NCBI GenBank assembly: GCA_903884425.1
Contig: CAISEP010000003.1
Span: forward strand, 62,001-126,000
Direction of reading: 5' to 3'
DNA: 64,000 nt
DNA from: an uncultured Caulobacterales bacterium
GTDB lineage: Bacteria; Pseudomonadota; Alphaproteobacteria; Caulobacterales; Caulobacteraceae
The notes beneath the pieces were generated by a model that saw only the letters and a list, made by a program, of their open reading frames with translations, searched no databases and was not told the DNA's origin. This document shows, piece after piece, positions 25,637 to 35,504 of this stretch; position 1 is the stretch's first letter, and each line of letters begins with the position of its first letter. Position numbers and translations under genes: made by a program.

Positions 25637-25680
25637 CGTGGTAGGCTCTGCGTGAGCCAGTCACGCCGGGAGCCCGGGAC

Positions 25681-26586
25681 ATGATCGATCTCGTCATCGA
25701 AGGACGCCGCCGGGACCTGGGCGGCTTCGAGGTGGGGCGCGTCCTGCCGTTTCCCACCCACCGGATGGTCGGTCCCTTCATCTTCTTCGACCACATGGGG
25801 CCGGCGACCTTCCAGCCGGGGCAGGGGATCGACGTGCGCCCGCACCCGCACATCGGCCTGTCGACGGTCACCTATCTGCTGAAGGGCGAGATGACCCACC
25901 GGGACAGCCTGGGCGTGAAGCAGGTGATCCGGCCCGGCGAGGTGAACTGGATGACCGCCGGACGCGGCATCGTCCATTCGGAGCGGACTGACCCCTCCCT
26001 GCGGGCCACGGGAACGGTCATGCACGGCCTGCAGGCCTGGGTCGCCCTGCCGGATGAGTTCGAGGAGACCGATCCGGCCTTTGCCCACCACGAGGGCGAC
26101 GACCTGCCGTCCTACGAATCAGGGGGGCTGTTCGCCCGGCTGATCGCGGGGGAGGCCTACGGGGCGCGGGCCAGGGTCGCGACCCATTCGCCGATGTTCT
26201 ACATCCACTGGGACCTCCAGGCCGGCAGCCGGGCCGGACTGCCGACGGGCCATGCCGAGCGCGCCATCTATGTGGTGGACGGACAGGTGGAGGTGGACGG
26301 CCACCCCCTGAAGGCCGGGCAGATGGCGGTGTTTTCCCCTGCCGGACAACCTGTTGTGACGGCCCTGACCCCGGCCACGGTGATGGCGCTGGGGGGCGAG
26401 TCCGTCGGCCCGCGCTTCATCTGGTGGAACCTCGTCTCCTCCCGCGCCGAGACCCTGGCCGAGGCGAAGGCCGACTGGGAACGGGCCGACTGGGGGGCAG
26501 GGCGGTTCCGCCTGCCGCCGGACGATCATGACGAATGGATCCCGGCCTCGAAGGATCCCCTGCCGAGGGGGCAGCCTGACCGCTGA
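25681..26586 (+). CDS. Pirin family protein
   Basis: The 301-residue bicupin has the pirin metal site in the N-terminal cupin: 'RPHPHIGLSTVTYLL' (His59 and His61 region) and 'GEVNWMTAGRGIVHSE' with a His and Glu near residues 103-106. The second cupin 'GHAERAIYVVDGQVEVDGHP' follows, then 'FIWWNLVSS'. Some bacterial pirins oxidise quercetin; others regulate enzymes such as pyruvate dehydrogenase. All four expected metal ligands appear present. Upstream is an Lrp-type regulator; co-regulation is possible. Confidence 0.92.
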   Translation: MIDLVIEGRRRDLGGFEVGRVLPFPTHRMVGPFIFFDHMGPATFQPGQGIDVRPHPHIGLSTVTYLLKGEMTHRDSLGVKQVIRPGEVNWMTAGRGIVHSERTDPSLRATGTVMHGLQAWVALPDEFEETDPAFAHHEGDDLPSYESGGLFARLIAGEAYGARARVATHSPMFYIHWDLQAGSRAGLPTGHAERAIYVVDGQVEVDGHPLKAGQMAVFSPAGQPVVTALTPATVMALGGESVGPRFIWWNLVSSRAETLAEAKADWERADWGAGRFRLPPDDHDEWIPASKDPLPRGQPDR

Positions 26587-26644
26587 CGGATAACAAGCTG
26601 TATCTGTTGGATTATTCCGGAATTGACCGGCGTGACTTCCCGCC

Positions 26645-26671
26645 TTGACGCAGTGCACTCGCCCTTATAGG
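26645..26671 (+). promoter_or_regulatory. Candidate housekeeping promoter of the atp F0 operon
   Basis: TTGACGC (26645-26651) and CTTATAGG (26664-26671) are separated by 12 bases. Caulobacter's housekeeping sigma prefers TTGACGS-N10-14-GCTANAWC, and this fits with TA-T-A in the right place. It lies about 60 bases before atpI. Confidence 0.5.
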
Positions 26672-26732
26672 TTCCGCCGCGATCCAACCGGCCCAGGGAA
26701 CGTGTCCCGGGGCCAACTCTGGCAGGGCCAAC

Positions 26733-27059
26733 ATGACGGCGCCGGAAGACCCGACGGAAGAGGCGCTTCGGCGGCTCGATGATCGGCTCGGTGCCCTGGA
26801 GGCCAGCCAGACCCGCAAGGTCATGTCCTTCGAACCGGGTGGTTCTGGGGCGGCCTACCGTCTGGTGGCGGAGCTGGTGGGGGGCGTTCTCGGGGGCCTG
26901 GGCTTCGGCTGGCTGCTGGACCGTTTTCTCCACACGTCGCCCTTCGGATTGATCGGCGGCGTGCTGATCGGGGCGGGCATCGGGGTCGCGCTGGTGGTTC
27001 GCAGTGCGAGCGCCATGAGCGATGCCTCCCGGGGGCCGGATCCGGGGAAAGAGGGCTGA
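26733..27059 (+). CDS. atpI: ATP synthase accessory protein AtpI
   Basis: The 108-residue protein has an acidic soluble N-terminus and two transmembrane helices in the AtpI pattern: '[20 protein letters not shown]' with 'LDRFLHTSPFGLIGGVLIGA'. AtpI helps assemble or supply the c-ring. It is the first gene of the F0 operon, 109 bases before atpB. The polar region (residues 1-38) is typical of alphaproteobacterial AtpI. Confidence 0.9.
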   Translation: MTAPEDPTEEALRRLDDRLGALEASQTRKVMSFEPGGSGAAYRLVAELVGGVLGGLGFGWLLDRFLHTSPFGLIGGVLIGAGIGVALVVRSASAMSDASRGPDPGKEG

Positions 27060-27168
27060 CGGTCTGTGGGGTGACCCGCGCAGGCGGTCGGCCGCACGGC
27101 GATGAATTCAACCCGCCGCGTCCGGTCTCCGGAGGCGGCGGACGCGCAAGAAGGGGGCTTTCGCGCCG

Positions 27169-27936
27169 ATGGCCGAGCCGATGAAGCAATTCGAGGTCCA
27201 TACCCTCGTTCCTCTGAACGTGGCGGGCCTGGACGTGTCGATCACCAATTCCACCGTGTGGATGGCGATCTCCGCCACGGTGCTGGCCGGGTTCTTCACC
27301 CTGGCCTTTGCCCGCCCGTCGGTGGTGCCGAGCCGCGCCCAGTCGGTGGGCGAGCTCCTGTTCAGCCTGATCGACGACCTGGCCCATTCCATCATCGGGC
27401 ACGAATCCAAGTCCTTCATGCCGCTGGTGTTCAGCCTGTTCGGCTTCATCGCCACCATGAACCTCCTGGGCATGTTCGTGGTGCCGTTCACCCCGACCTC
27501 GCAGCTGGCGGTCACCGCCACGCTCGCCATGCTGACCATCGCCATCGTGGTGGTGGTGGGCTTCTGGAAGAACGGTTTCGGCTTCTTCAAGCTGTTCGTG
27601 CCCTCCGGCGTGCCCATCGCGCTGCTGCCGCTGATGGTGCCGATCGAGATCATCTCCTTCCTGGTGCGGCCGCTGACGCTGGCGCTGCGACTGTTCGGCA
27701 ACATGCTGGGCGGGCACGTGGTGCTGAACATCTTCGGCAGCTTCGTCGTCTCCCTCGGCCTCCTGGGCCTGGCCGGCGGCGTGGCGACCCTGGGCTTCCT
27801 GGGTGCCGGCGTGGCCCTGGGCAGTGTCGTGGCCCTGCTGGCGCTGGAGTTCATCGTGGCCTTCCTGCAGGCCTTCGTGTTCGCCGCCCTGACCTGCGTG
27901 TACCTCAACGACGTCGTCAATCTGCACAGCCATTGA
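27169..27936 (+). CDS. atpB: F0F1 ATP synthase subunit a
   Basis: The 255-residue protein has several transmembrane helices and the subunit a signature 'LTLALRLFGNMLGGHVVL', which contains the essential arginine that faces the c-ring. The C-terminal helix 'LLALEFIVAFLQAFVFAALT' with 'CVYLNDVVNLH' is standard. Subunit a forms the proton half-channels. It is followed 71 bases later by atpE. Length matches the family. Confidence 0.97.
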   Translation: MAEPMKQFEVHTLVPLNVAGLDVSITNSTVWMAISATVLAGFFTLAFARPSVVPSRAQSVGELLFSLIDDLAHSIIGHESKSFMPLVFSLFGFIATMNLLGMFVVPFTPTSQLAVTATLAMLTIAIVVVVGFWKNGFGFFKLFVPSGVPIALLPLMVPIEIISFLVRPLTLALRLFGNMLGGHVVLNIFGSFVVSLGLLGLAGGVATLGFLGAGVALGSVVALLALEFIVAFLQAFVFAALTCVYLNDVVNLHSH

Positions 27937-28007
27937 TCGGACTGTACTAGACGCCGGACCTCTTCACCCTTAATGACCTCCAGCCTTACCTAAAAAGGAA
28001 TACCCAA

Positions 28008-28232
28008 ATGGACGTACATGCCGCTAAGTACATCGGCGCGGGCCTGGCGATGCTGGGCATGATCGGCGCCGGTATCGGCCTCGGCATCCTGTTCGGCAAC
28101 TATCTGTCGGGCGCGCTTCGCAATCCGTCGGCCGCCGCCGGCGAGCGTCCCATGCTGTTCCTCGGCATGGCGCTGACCGAAGCTCTGGGCATCTTCGCCC
28201 TCGTGATCGCCTTCATCATCCTCTTCGTCTAA
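28008..28232 (+). CDS. atpE: F0F1 ATP synthase subunit c
   Basis: The 74-residue hairpin has two transmembrane helices joined by the polar loop 'ALRNPSAAAGERP' (residues 36-48), and the proton-binding carboxylate is Glu58 in 'GMALTEALGIFALVIAF'. A-G-I-G-L-G glycine packing in the first helix fits a c-ring. Glutamate rather than aspartate is usual for this class. The upstream TAAAAAGGAATACCC gives a good ribosome site (AAGGA). Confidence 0.98.
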   Translation: MDVHAAKYIGAGLAMLGMIGAGIGLGILFGNYLSGALRNPSAAAGERPMLFLGMALTEALGIFALVIAFIILFV

Positions 28233-28248
28233 GGCCTCGACACCCGTC

Positions 28249-28800
28249 ATGGCCGAAGCCACCGCAGAAACGACAGCGACGTCCGAAGCCCCCGCAAAGG
28301 GCTCGGGCGGCATGCCGCAATTCGACTTCGCGGTCTGGCCCGGCCAGATCGTGTGGGCGCTGATCATCTTCGTCAGCCTCTATGTCGTCCTGTCCCGCGT
28401 GCTCCTGCCGCGGGTCCGGGCGGCGCTGGAGGCCCGGGCGGCCAAGATCAGCGGCGACATGGACGAGGCACGGCGTCTGCGTGCGGAGGCTCAGGTCCAG
28501 GCCGATGCCGCCGCCAAGGAGATCGCCGACGCCCGGCTGCGCGCCCAGCGCACGGCCAGCGAGGCCAAGGCCAAGTCCGCGGACGAAGCCAAGGCCCGTC
28601 AGGCGGCACTGGAAGCCGACCTCAACGCCAGGATCGCCGATGCGGAAGTCAAGATCCGCGCCAGCCGGGACCAGGCCATGACCAATGTCCGCAGCATCGC
28701 CGCGGACACGGTGGTGGCCATCTCGGAAAAGCTGACCGGGGAAGCGCCCGCCGCGGCCGATGTCGAGACCGCGCTCAGCGCCGTCGCGTCGGCCAACTAG
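28249..28800 (+). CDS. atpG: F0F1 ATP synthase subunit b'
   Basis: The 183-residue protein has a soluble Ala/Thr-rich start, 'MPQFDFAVWPGQIVWALIIF' leading into one transmembrane helix (about residues 30-50), then a long charged coiled coil. This N-terminal signature is that of b' in photosynthetic and many alphaproteobacteria, which pair two different b subunits in the stator stalk. It lies 16 bases after atpE and 12 before atpF. Symbol use varies between databases (atpG or atpF2). Confidence 0.9.
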   Translation: MAEATAETTATSEAPAKGSGGMPQFDFAVWPGQIVWALIIFVSLYVVLSRVLLPRVRAALEARAAKISGDMDEARRLRAEAQVQADAAAKEIADARLRAQRTASEAKAKSADEAKARQAALEADLNARIADAEVKIRASRDQAMTNVRSIAADTVVAISEKLTGEAPAAADVETALSAVASAN

Positions 28801-28812
28801 GAGACGACGGTC

Positions 28813-29313
28813 ATGAATTTCACCGAGATCTTCCAGGATGCGGAAGCCTGGGTCGGCGTCGGCCTGGTGCTGTTCTTCGGCCTTCTGTTCGTGCTGAAGG
28901 TCCCCGGCGCGGCCGGCAAGTCCCTCGACGACCGGGCGGCCAAGATCCAGGCCGCTCTGGACGAGGCCCAGGCCCTGCGGGACGAGGCCACGGTCCTGTT
29001 GAACTCCCTGCGCCAGCAGCGGGCCGACACCGAGCGTCAGGCCGCGGCCATGCTCGCCGAAGCCCACGCCGAGGCCAAGCGGCTGGAAGCCGAGGCCAAG
29101 GTGAAGCTAGAGGAGCAGATCGTCCGCCGCACGGCGCTGGCCGAACAGCGGATCAAGCTCGCCGAACAGCAGGCCGCCCAGGAAGTGAAGGCCGCGGCCG
29201 CCGATCTGGCGGCCCAGGCGGCCGAGGTTCTGCTGACCGCCCGCATCAAGGGCCTGAAGTCCGACCCGCAGATCGACGCGGCCATCCCCGAGATCGCCAC
29301 CCGCCTGCAGTAG
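28813..29313 (+). CDS. atpF: F0F1 ATP synthase subunit b
   Basis: The 166-residue protein has an N-terminal helix '[20 protein letters not shown]' (residues 13-32) with '[20 protein letters not shown]', then a long helical stalk rich in Ala, Glu and Gln. It is the peripheral stalk partner of b'. The operon ends here at a strong terminator; the F1 genes are not in the window, as usual in alphaproteobacteria. Confidence 0.94.
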   Translation: MNFTEIFQDAEAWVGVGLVLFFGLLFVLKVPGAAGKSLDDRAAKIQAALDEAQALRDEATVLLNSLRQQRADTERQAAAMLAEAHAEAKRLEAEAKVKLEEQIVRRTALAEQRIKLAEQQAAQEVKAAAADLAAQAAEVLLTARIKGLKSDPQIDAAIPEIATRLQ

Positions 29314-29336
29314 GAGTTGGCTGCATCGCAAGTCAG

Positions 29337-29364
29337 ACGGCCCGGTCGCGTACCGGGCCGTTTT
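29337..29364 (+). terminator. Intrinsic terminator of the F0 operon
   Basis: ACGGCCCGGT (29337-29346), loop CGCGT, and ACCGGGCCGT (29352-29361) form a perfect 10-bp stem followed by T residues (TTTTG). It starts 24 bases after the atpF stop. Confidence 0.93.
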
Positions 29365-29378
29365 GCGTTTGGGGTCGC

Positions 29379-29516
29379 CTGCGTGGTTCGAGACGCCCTT
29401 TCTGGGCTCCTCACCATGACGACAGTGGTAGATCGAGCCCACATCCTGATCCGCGTGTGGAACAAACGCGCGTCATCCTGAGGAGGGCCGGAACGGCCCG
29501 TCTCGAAGGACGCACG
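29379..29516. repeat. Large imperfect inverted-repeat intergenic element
   Basis: The left arm (29379-29425) reads CTGCGTGGTTCGAGACG...GGGCTCCTCACCATGACGA; the right arm (29467-29516) is largely its reverse complement (CGTCATCCTGAGG...CGTCTCGAAGGACGCACG). About 45 bases pair with scattered mismatches around a 41-base centre. Elements with these GTTCGAGACG / CCTCAC-ATGACG sequences recur between genes in Caulobacterales genomes as I recall them, so a dispersed palindromic repeat is likely. No reading frame spans it. It lies between the atp terminator and the TetR gene end. Confidence 0.7.
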
Positions 29517-29521
29517 TCCGG

Positions 29522-30115
29522 TCAGAATCCCGCCCGGACCCGCTCCAGACCCCGACGCATCTGCTTCAGCTGCTTGTCGATCTCGGCCATGGTGCGGTTC
29601 AGGGCCCCTTCATCGTCCCGCCAGACCACCAGGATCCGCGTCCAGACGGCGGTCATGGCCGCGACCCGCGCCGCGCCGCTGAGGCCCGAGGTGTCGATCC
29701 CGGCGGCCTCCAGCAGGGCCCGGGCCGTGCGCGGCAGGCGGGGGCCGACCATGGCCAGGCCCTCCGACCGGCCGATGGCGATCAGGGCGGCCCGGTGCGG
29801 CTCCATCGCCTCCAGCCGGGCCATGACGGCCTCGAACAACCGGTCATGGGCGTCCGGCGCGGGTTCCAGCTCCGCCGTGTCCAGGGCCGCGCGGTCGAAG
29901 CGGGCCCCCAGGCGCTCCAGCAGGGCGGCCTTGCCGGGCGCCCGGGCATAGAGCTCGGCAAAGCCGACACCGGCGGCCACCGCAATGTCCCGCAGGGTGA
30001 TCTCCGACCACAGGCGTTCCTCCGCCAGGGTCAGCAGGGCGTCGGCGGCGCGGTCCAGCACCTCCGTCCTCGGAACCGGCTGGGCGGTGGTGTCGGCGGC
30101 AGTGGTGTCGGACAT
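29522..30115 (-). CDS. TetR-family transcriptional regulator
   Basis: The 197-residue protein has an N-terminal TetR helix-turn-helix 'ITLRDIAVAAGVGFAELYAR' (about residues 40-59), then an all-helical ligand domain ending in 'MAEIDKQLKQMRRGLERVRA', a form seen in alphaproteobacterial TetR proteins distantly related to the COQ9 fold. The recognition helix 'VGFAELYARAPGK' is unusual for TetR (normally S-xx-LYxHF-xxK) but keeps LY and K. ATG 30115 has GGAG eight bases upstream; ATG 30142 lacks one. The gene sits 70 bases downstream of proC. Confidence 0.75.
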   Translation of the reverse strand: MSDTTAADTTAQPVPRTEVLDRAADALLTLAEERLWSEITLRDIAVAAGVGFAELYARAPGKAALLERLGARFDRAALDTAELEPAPDAHDRLFEAVMARLEAMEPHRAALIAIGRSEGLAMVGPRLPRTARALLEAAGIDTSGLSGAARVAAMTAVWTRILVVWRDDEGALNRTMAEIDKQLKQMRRGLERVRAGF

Positions 30116-30185
30116 GGGCGCGCTCCGGTTCTCACCTTCCATTTAGGGCCGCGGACCCTGAGGGGGAAGGGGAGGCCCCCGGGAC

Positions 30186-30983
30186 TCAGCCCAGTTCCCG
30201 AGCCCGGGCCACGGCGGCGGCCACGGCGGCGGTCATCAGGGGTCCGAGGCCGGTCTCCCCCTGCAGGACCTGCAGGGCCGCGGCGGTGGTGCCGCCGGGA
30301 GAGGTGACCTGGATGCGCAGCGCCTCCGGCGTCTCGGGGCTCTTCTCCATCAGGGCCGCGGCCCCGATCACCGTGGCGCGCGCCAGCTCGGCCGCCGCGG
30401 TGGCGCTGAGGCCTGCGGCGACTCCCGCCTCCGCCATCGCCTCCACCAGGGCATAGACATAGGCCGGTCCCGACCCGGACACGGCGGTGGCGGCGTCCAT
30501 CAGGTCCTCGTCCGGCAGGTCGACCACATGGGCCAGGGGGGCGAACAGGGCCCGGGCGGCGGCCCGGTCCCTTGGATCGGCGGCCCAGATGCTGGCCACA
30601 CCCTTGCCCACGGCCACGGCGGTGGTGGGCATGACCCGCGCCACCGGACGACCGCCAAACGCCTTGCCCAGGGCGTCCGTGCGTACGCCGGCGGCGATGG
30701 ACACGATCCGGGCATCGGCCGCCAGATGGGGCGCATAGGTCTCGGCCACGGCCCGCCACATCTGCGGCTTGACCGCCAGGACGACGGTCCGTGCCTGCGC
30801 CAGCACGTCGCGACCGGGATTGAGGCGCGCGCCACGGCGGGCCAGGGCGGCCACATCCGGCCCCGGATGAGGCTCGATCAGGATCAGGTCGTCGGCGCGG
30901 ACGGCACCGGCTTCCGCCAGACCCGCAGCGATGGCCGCGCCCATGCGGCCGGCACCGAGGAACAGAACAGGGGTCATGGTCAT
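30186..30983 (-). CDS. proC: Pyrroline-5-carboxylate reductase
   Basis: The 265-residue protein begins with a Rossmann motif '[20 protein letters not shown]' (residues 6-25) and has 'VLAVKPQMW', the '[16 protein letters not shown]' segment and the C-terminal '[17 protein letters not shown]' with '[14 protein letters not shown]'-type helix, all standard for ProC. It reduces pyrroline-5-carboxylate to proline with NAD(P)H. ATG 30983 is preferred; a second ATG is six bases downstream. It is divergent from uvrC across about 130 bases. Confidence 0.95.
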   Translation of the reverse strand: MTMTPVLFLGAGRMGAAIAAGLAEAGAVRADDLILIEPHPGPDVAALARRGARLNPGRDVLAQARTVVLAVKPQMWRAVAETYAPHLAADARIVSIAAGVRTDALGKAFGGRPVARVMPTTAVAVGKGVASIWAADPRDRAAARALFAPLAHVVDLPDEDLMDAATAVSGSGPAYVYALVEAMAEAGVAAGLSATAAAELARATVIGAAALMEKSPETPEALRIQVTSPGGTTAAALQVLQGETGLGPLMTAAVAAAVARARELG

Positions 30984-31115
30984 GGGCAGGCGTCCTCGGC
31001 GTTGAAGCCCGGCACCATATTTGGAGAAGGCGCGGCGCTTCAAGAACCGTCTGATCCGGACGTGCGGTGTTCGGACCAGATTGGCAGTCGCACCCCTCGC
31101 GCCTATCTTGCGGCG

Positions 31116-33023
31116 ATGGTTCCCTCAGATTCCCTCCCGCCGCCGGATGCCGCCTCCGGGGACGCAGCGCCGCCGCGGCTGGTGGGGGCGGAGCTGATCG
31201 CCGACGAGGCCCGCCGCCTGCCGGACACCCCCGGCGTCTACCGCATGCTGGGGGAGGACGGGGCCGTGCTCTATGTGGGCAAGGCCAGGTCCCTGAAGAA
31301 ACGGGTGATCCAGTACGCCCAGGGCCGCTTCCACACCCAGCGCATCGCCCACATGGTGCATCTGACCCGGTCCATGGTGTTCGTCACCACGCGGACCGAG
31401 ACCGAGGCCCTGCTCCTCGAGATCAACCTGATCAAGTCCCTGAAGCCACGCTTCAACGTGCTGCTGCGGGACGACAAGAGCTTTCCGGAGATCCTGATCC
31501 GCCGGGACCATGACGCGCCGCAGATCCGCAAGCACCGGGGCGCGCACAGCATCAAGGGGGAGTATTTCGGCCCCTTTGCCTCGGCCTGGGCGGTGAACCG
31601 GACGCTGAACACCCTGCAGAAGGCGTTTCTGCTGCGCTCCTGCTCCGACAGTGTCTACGAGAGCCGGACCCGGCCCTGCATGCTGCACCAGATCCGCCGG
31701 TGCAGCGCGCCGTGCGTCGGCCTGGTCAGCCTGGAGGCCTATGGCGAGCTGGTGGAGGAGGCGCACCAGTTCCTGCGGGGCCGCAGCCGCCAGGTGCTGG
31801 ACCGCCTGTCCACGGACATGCAGACGGCGTCCGATGACCTGGAGTTCGAGACTGCGGCCCGGCTGCGGGACCGGATCCGGGCGCTGGCCGCCATCACCGC
31901 CGAGCAGGTGGTCAATCCCGAGAGCCTGGAGGAGGCGGACGTCTTCGCCCTGCATTCGGAGGGCGGCCAGGCCTGCGTGCAGGTGTTCTTCTTCCGGGCC
32001 GGGCAGAATTGGGGCAACCGGGCCTATTTCCCGCGGGTCGACCGGGCGGACGAAGACGGGGAGATCCTGGATGCCTTCCTCGGCCAGTTCTACGACGACA
32101 AGCCCACTCCGCGCCTGATCCTGGTCAGCCACGAGGTGCCCAACCGGGCGCTCTTGGAGGAGGCCTTCTCCGAAAAGCTGGGCCGCAAGGTGGAGATCGC
32201 CATGCCTCAGCGGGGGGAGAAGCGGGAACTGGTGGCCCACGCCCTCACCAACGCCCGGGAGGCGCTGGGGCGGCGCATGGCGGAAGGCTCCGCCCAGGGC
32301 AGGCTGCTGGCCGGGGTGGCGGAGACCTTCGGCCTGGACGCCCCGCCGGAGCGGATCGAGGTCTATGACAACAGCCACATCCAGGGCACCAACGCCGTGG
32401 GGGGCATGATCGTCGCCGGGCCCGAGGGGATGCAGAAGGGCCAGTACCGCAAGTTCAACATCAAGGGGACGGAGCTGACCCCCGGCGACGACTACGGCAT
32501 GATGCGCGAGGTGCTGCGCCGCCGCTTCTCCCGCCTGGTGAAGGAGGAGGAGGCGGGGGACAGTAGCGCCCGCCCGGACCTGATCCTGATCGACGGCGGG
32601 CAGGGGCAGCTGGACGCAGTGCTCGAGGTCGCCGCCGAGCTGGGGGTGGACGACATCCCCATCGTCGGCGTGGCCAAGGGGCCGGAGCGGGATGCGGGCA
32701 TGGAGCACTTCTTCATGCCGGGCCGTGCCCCCTTCATGCTCGATCACAAGTCGCCGGTGCTCTACTACCTCCAGCGCCTGCGGGACGAGGCTCACCGGTT
32801 CGCCATCGGCGCCCACCGGACCCGCCGCAGCGCCGCCATGGTCAAGAGCCCCCTGGACGAGATCGAGGGGGTGGGGCCGGGCCGCAAGCGGGCTCTGCTG
32901 CACGCCTTCGGCTCCGCCCGGGGGGTGGAGCGGGCCAGTGTCGCGGACCTGATGAAGGTGGACGGCGTCTCCCAGCCCCTGGCGGAGCGCATCCACGGCT
33001 TCTTCCGCAAGTCCGGCGGCTGA
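31116..33023 (+). CDS. uvrC: UvrABC excinuclease subunit C
   Basis: The 635-residue protein has the GIY-YIG nuclease '[20 protein letters not shown]' near residues 38-57 (GVY and YVG), a UvrB-binding UVR domain '[20 protein letters not shown]', the RNase-H-like C-terminal nuclease ('[20 protein letters not shown]') and a terminal HhH pair ('[20 protein letters not shown]'). UvrC makes both incisions in nucleotide excision repair. ATG 31116 fits the alphaproteobacterial N-terminus, which carries about 25 extra residues. No LexA-type GTTC-N7-GTTC box was seen in its upstream 130 bases. Confidence 0.96.
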   Translation: MVPSDSLPPPDAASGDAAPPRLVGAELIADEARRLPDTPGVYRMLGEDGAVLYVGKARSLKKRVIQYAQGRFHTQRIAHMVHLTRSMVFVTTRTETEALLLEINLIKSLKPRFNVLLRDDKSFPEILIRRDHDAPQIRKHRGAHSIKGEYFGPFASAWAVNRTLNTLQKAFLLRSCSDSVYESRTRPCMLHQIRRCSAPCVGLVSLEAYGELVEEAHQFLRGRSRQVLDRLSTDMQTASDDLEFETAARLRDRIRALAAITAEQVVNPESLEEADVFALHSEGGQACVQVFFFRAGQNWGNRAYFPRVDRADEDGEILDAFLGQFYDDKPTPRLILVSHEVPNRALLEEAFSEKLGRKVEIAMPQRGEKRELVAHALTNAREALGRRMAEGSAQGRLLAGVAETFGLDAPPERIEVYDNSHIQGTNAVGGMIVAGPEGMQKGQYRKFNIKGTELTPGDDYGMMREVLRRRFSRLVKEEEAGDSSARPDLILIDGGQGQLDAVLEVAAELGVDDIPIVGVAKGPERDAGMEHFFMPGRAPFMLDHKSPVLYYLQRLRDEAHRFAIGAHRTRRSAAMVKSPLDEIEGVGPGRKRALLHAFGSARGVERASVADLMKVDGVSQPLAERIHGFFRKSGG

Positions 33024-33032
33024 GCGGGGGCG

Positions 33033-34160
33033 TCAGGCCTTGCGGGCCGTCCAGTTCGCCCGGAACAGGCGGCGCATGTTGCCCCCCACCAGGGCGATCA
33101 CCGGGCCCTCCCCATAGCCCCGGCGCAGCAGCTCCGATACCAGGAGGGGCAGCTGCCGGTAGTTGGACAGGGTCGGGCGGTAGTTTCCGTCCATGTCCGT
33201 GCCCAGGGCCACATGCTCCGGCCCCACCACCTCCGTCAGGGCGAAGATCCGGTCGGCGAAGTCCTTCAGGGTGCTGCCGCCGAAGCCGGAGGGCCAGGAG
33301 CCGACCACGCCCCCGGCCGCGGCAATGGCCCGGGCCGTCTCCACGGTGATGAACCGGGGATGGTCATAGGCCGCGGTCTTGATGTGGGTGTGGGAGCACA
33401 AGAGCGGGCCGCCGGTGATCTCCATGGCCTGGCGCACGGCGGGCTCCGCCGCATGGGCCATGTCCACCACCAGGCCCAGCCGGGCCATCTCCTTCACCAC
33501 CGACCTGCCCGCCGGGGACAGGCCGTTGAACCGGGGGGGCGCGGTCTGGTTGTCCGCCAGCTCGTTGGGCCGGTAGTGGACCACGGTGATGATCCGTACA
33601 TCGTCCCGGTCCCGGGCCGCGAGAAGGCCCGCCGGGTCGCCGGACAGGAAATCCCCGCCCTCCACCGTGACGATCATGCCGGGTGCGGCCCCGCCGACGC
33701 AGCGGTCCAGGTCCTCGGGCGTGCGGATGATCGGCAGGCCGTTCACCTCCGCCACCCGGTGCAGGTCTGCGATCTGGCGGCGATAGAGGGCCAGCGCCTC
33801 CCCCGGCTGGAAGTCCCGTCCCACCCCCATGCCCGCCGCGGTGGGGCGGAGCACGGCGGCATCGGCCACGGCGGCAAAGCTCGCGGCCGCCAGCCGACCG
33901 GCGCGCATGTCCGCCACCACCCGGGCCTCGAAGGCCACGGCGTCCCCGCTGGCACTGTCGGCGGCCAGGCTGCGGGCATAGGTCCGGCCGGGATGGGCGT
34001 GGGTGTCGATGGCCGGGTGCCGCTCCAGCAGGGCCGTAGCCCGGGCCACCATGTCCGGATCGGGCACGAAGCCCAGGACGTCCGGCTGCGGCGTCTGGGC
34101 CAGGGCCGCCGATGCGGCGGGGGCCAGGATCAGGCCCCCCAGAAGGGTGCGTCGACGCAT
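33033..34160 (-). CDS. Membrane dipeptidase (M19 family), likely exported
   Basis: The 375-residue protein begins with a signal sequence '[20 protein letters not shown]' with two or more arginines before the hydrophobic core, suggesting Tat export, and cleavage after ALA-Q. The M19 fold follows: '[11 protein letters not shown]' (first metal HxH), Glu in '[11 protein letters not shown]' (bridging), '[18 protein letters not shown]' and '[10 protein letters not shown]'. The metal ligands are present. Family members cleave dipeptides or D-amino-acid dipeptides. It is tail-to-tail with uvrC (nine bases) and divergent from mnmA. Confidence 0.88.
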   Translation of the reverse strand: MRRRTLLGGLILAPAASAALAQTPQPDVLGFVPDPDMVARATALLERHPAIDTHAHPGRTYARSLAADSASGDAVAFEARVVADMRAGRLAAASFAAVADAAVLRPTAAGMGVGRDFQPGEALALYRRQIADLHRVAEVNGLPIIRTPEDLDRCVGGAAPGMIVTVEGGDFLSGDPAGLLAARDRDDVRIITVVHYRPNELADNQTAPPRFNGLSPAGRSVVKEMARLGLVVDMAHAAEPAVRQAMEITGGPLLCSHTHIKTAAYDHPRFITVETARAIAAAGGVVGSWPSGFGGSTLKDFADRIFALTEVVGPEHVALGTDMDGNYRPTLSNYRQLPLLVSELLRRGYGEGPVIALVGGNMRRLFRANWTARKA

Positions 34161-34281
34161 GGGCAGGTCTCCCGAACGGCTGTGTCGCCCCATGATTGCC
34201 GGGATCGGATCGCCGGGAAAGGCCCAACCGTCGGCGGCCCGGCACCGCGGCCCCCTCGCCAAGGCGGCCGGGAGGCCTTAC

Positions 34282-35484
34282 ATGGGCCCCATGAGCGTCC
34301 TGACCGATCCCGTCCTGACGACCGCCCGCGAGGCGGCGGCCCGTGCCACCGGGCTGGCCCCCGGTGCGCGGGTGGTGGCGGCCATGTCCGGCGGCGTGGA
34401 CTCCACCGTCACCGCGGCCCTGCTGAAGCAGGCGGGCTACGAGGTGGTGGGCGTCACCTTGCAGCTCTATGACCACGGGGCGGCGGTGAAGAAGGCCGGG
34501 GCCTGCTGTGCCGGTCAGGACATCCGCGACGCCCGGGCCGCGGCCGAGGCCATCGGCGCGCCCCACTATGTCCTCGACTACGAAAGCCGCTTCCGCCAGG
34601 AGGTGATCGAGGACTTCGCCGACGCCTATCTGCGGGGCGAGACGCCGATCCCGTGCATCCGCTGCAACCAGACGGTCAAGTTCCGCGACCTGGTGGACGT
34701 GGCCCGGGACCTGGGGGCCGAGGCCATGGCCACGGGGCACTATGTGAGGCGGGTGGAGGGGCCGAACGGGCCGGAGCTGCACCGAGCCGTCGATCCGTCC
34801 CGGGACCAGAGCTATTTCCTGTTCGCCACCACCCGGGAGCAGCTGGCCTATCTGCGCTTTCCCCTGGGCGACCTGCCCAAGTCCGCGGTCCGCGCGGCGG
34901 CGGAGGCGCTGGGCCTGTCCGTGGCCAGCAAGCCCGACAGCCAGGACATCTGCTTCGTGCCGGAAGGCAAGTACTCCACCCTGATCGACCGCCTGCGCCC
35001 CGACGCCGCCGGGGCGGGGGAGATCGTGCATCTGGACGGTCGCGTGCTCGGACAGCACGAGGGCGTGACCCGCTACACCGTCGGCCAGCGCCGGGGGCTG
35101 AACGTGGCGGTGGGCGAGCCCCTGTTCGTGGTGGCCCTGGACGCGCCCAACCGCCGGGTGATTGTCGGGCCTCGCGAGGCGCTTCTGACGGAGAGCCTTT
35201 CCCTGAAGGAAATCAACTGGCTGGGCGATGAAGCCGACATTTCGGATGCGGCGGCGGCCGGGCGTCCGGTGCTGGCCCGGGTGCGCTCCACCCGCGATCC
35301 CAGCCCGGCCCGTCTGACCCTGATCGACGGGGTCTCGTCCGTCTGCTTCGACGAACCGGAGGAGGGGGTCAGCCCCGGCCAGGCCTGCGTGCTCTATGAC
35401 CCGCAGACCCCCAGCCGAGTTCTGGGCGGCGGCTTCATCGCCTCCACCCGGCGGGCCGACCTGCCCCTCCCGACCGACACCTGA
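34282..35484 (+). CDS. mnmA: tRNA-specific 2-thiouridylase MnmA
   Basis: The 400-residue protein has the PP-loop '[16 protein letters not shown]' near residues 35-50, catalytic Cys in '[12 protein letters not shown]', 'DQSYFLF', 'SQDICFVP' with the second cysteine, and the C-terminal barrel. It adds sulfur to U34 of tRNAs for Lys, Glu and Gln. ATG 34282 is preferred because GGAGG lies six bases upstream (34271-34275); ATG 34291 is nine bases in. It ends 20 bases before the thiolase gene. Confidence 0.95.
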   Translation: MGPMSVLTDPVLTTAREAAARATGLAPGARVVAAMSGGVDSTVTAALLKQAGYEVVGVTLQLYDHGAAVKKAGACCAGQDIRDARAAAEAIGAPHYVLDYESRFRQEVIEDFADAYLRGETPIPCIRCNQTVKFRDLVDVARDLGAEAMATGHYVRRVEGPNGPELHRAVDPSRDQSYFLFATTREQLAYLRFPLGDLPKSAVRAAAEALGLSVASKPDSQDICFVPEGKYSTLIDRLRPDAAGAGEIVHLDGRVLGQHEGVTRYTVGQRRGLNVAVGEPLFVVALDAPNRRVIVGPREALLTESLSLKEINWLGDEADISDAAAAGRPVLARVRSTRDPSPARLTLIDGVSSVCFDEPEEGVSPGQACVLYDPQTPSRVLGGGFIASTRRADLPLPTDT

Positions 35485-35504
35485 TCCCCTTCGGAGACCC
35501 TCCC

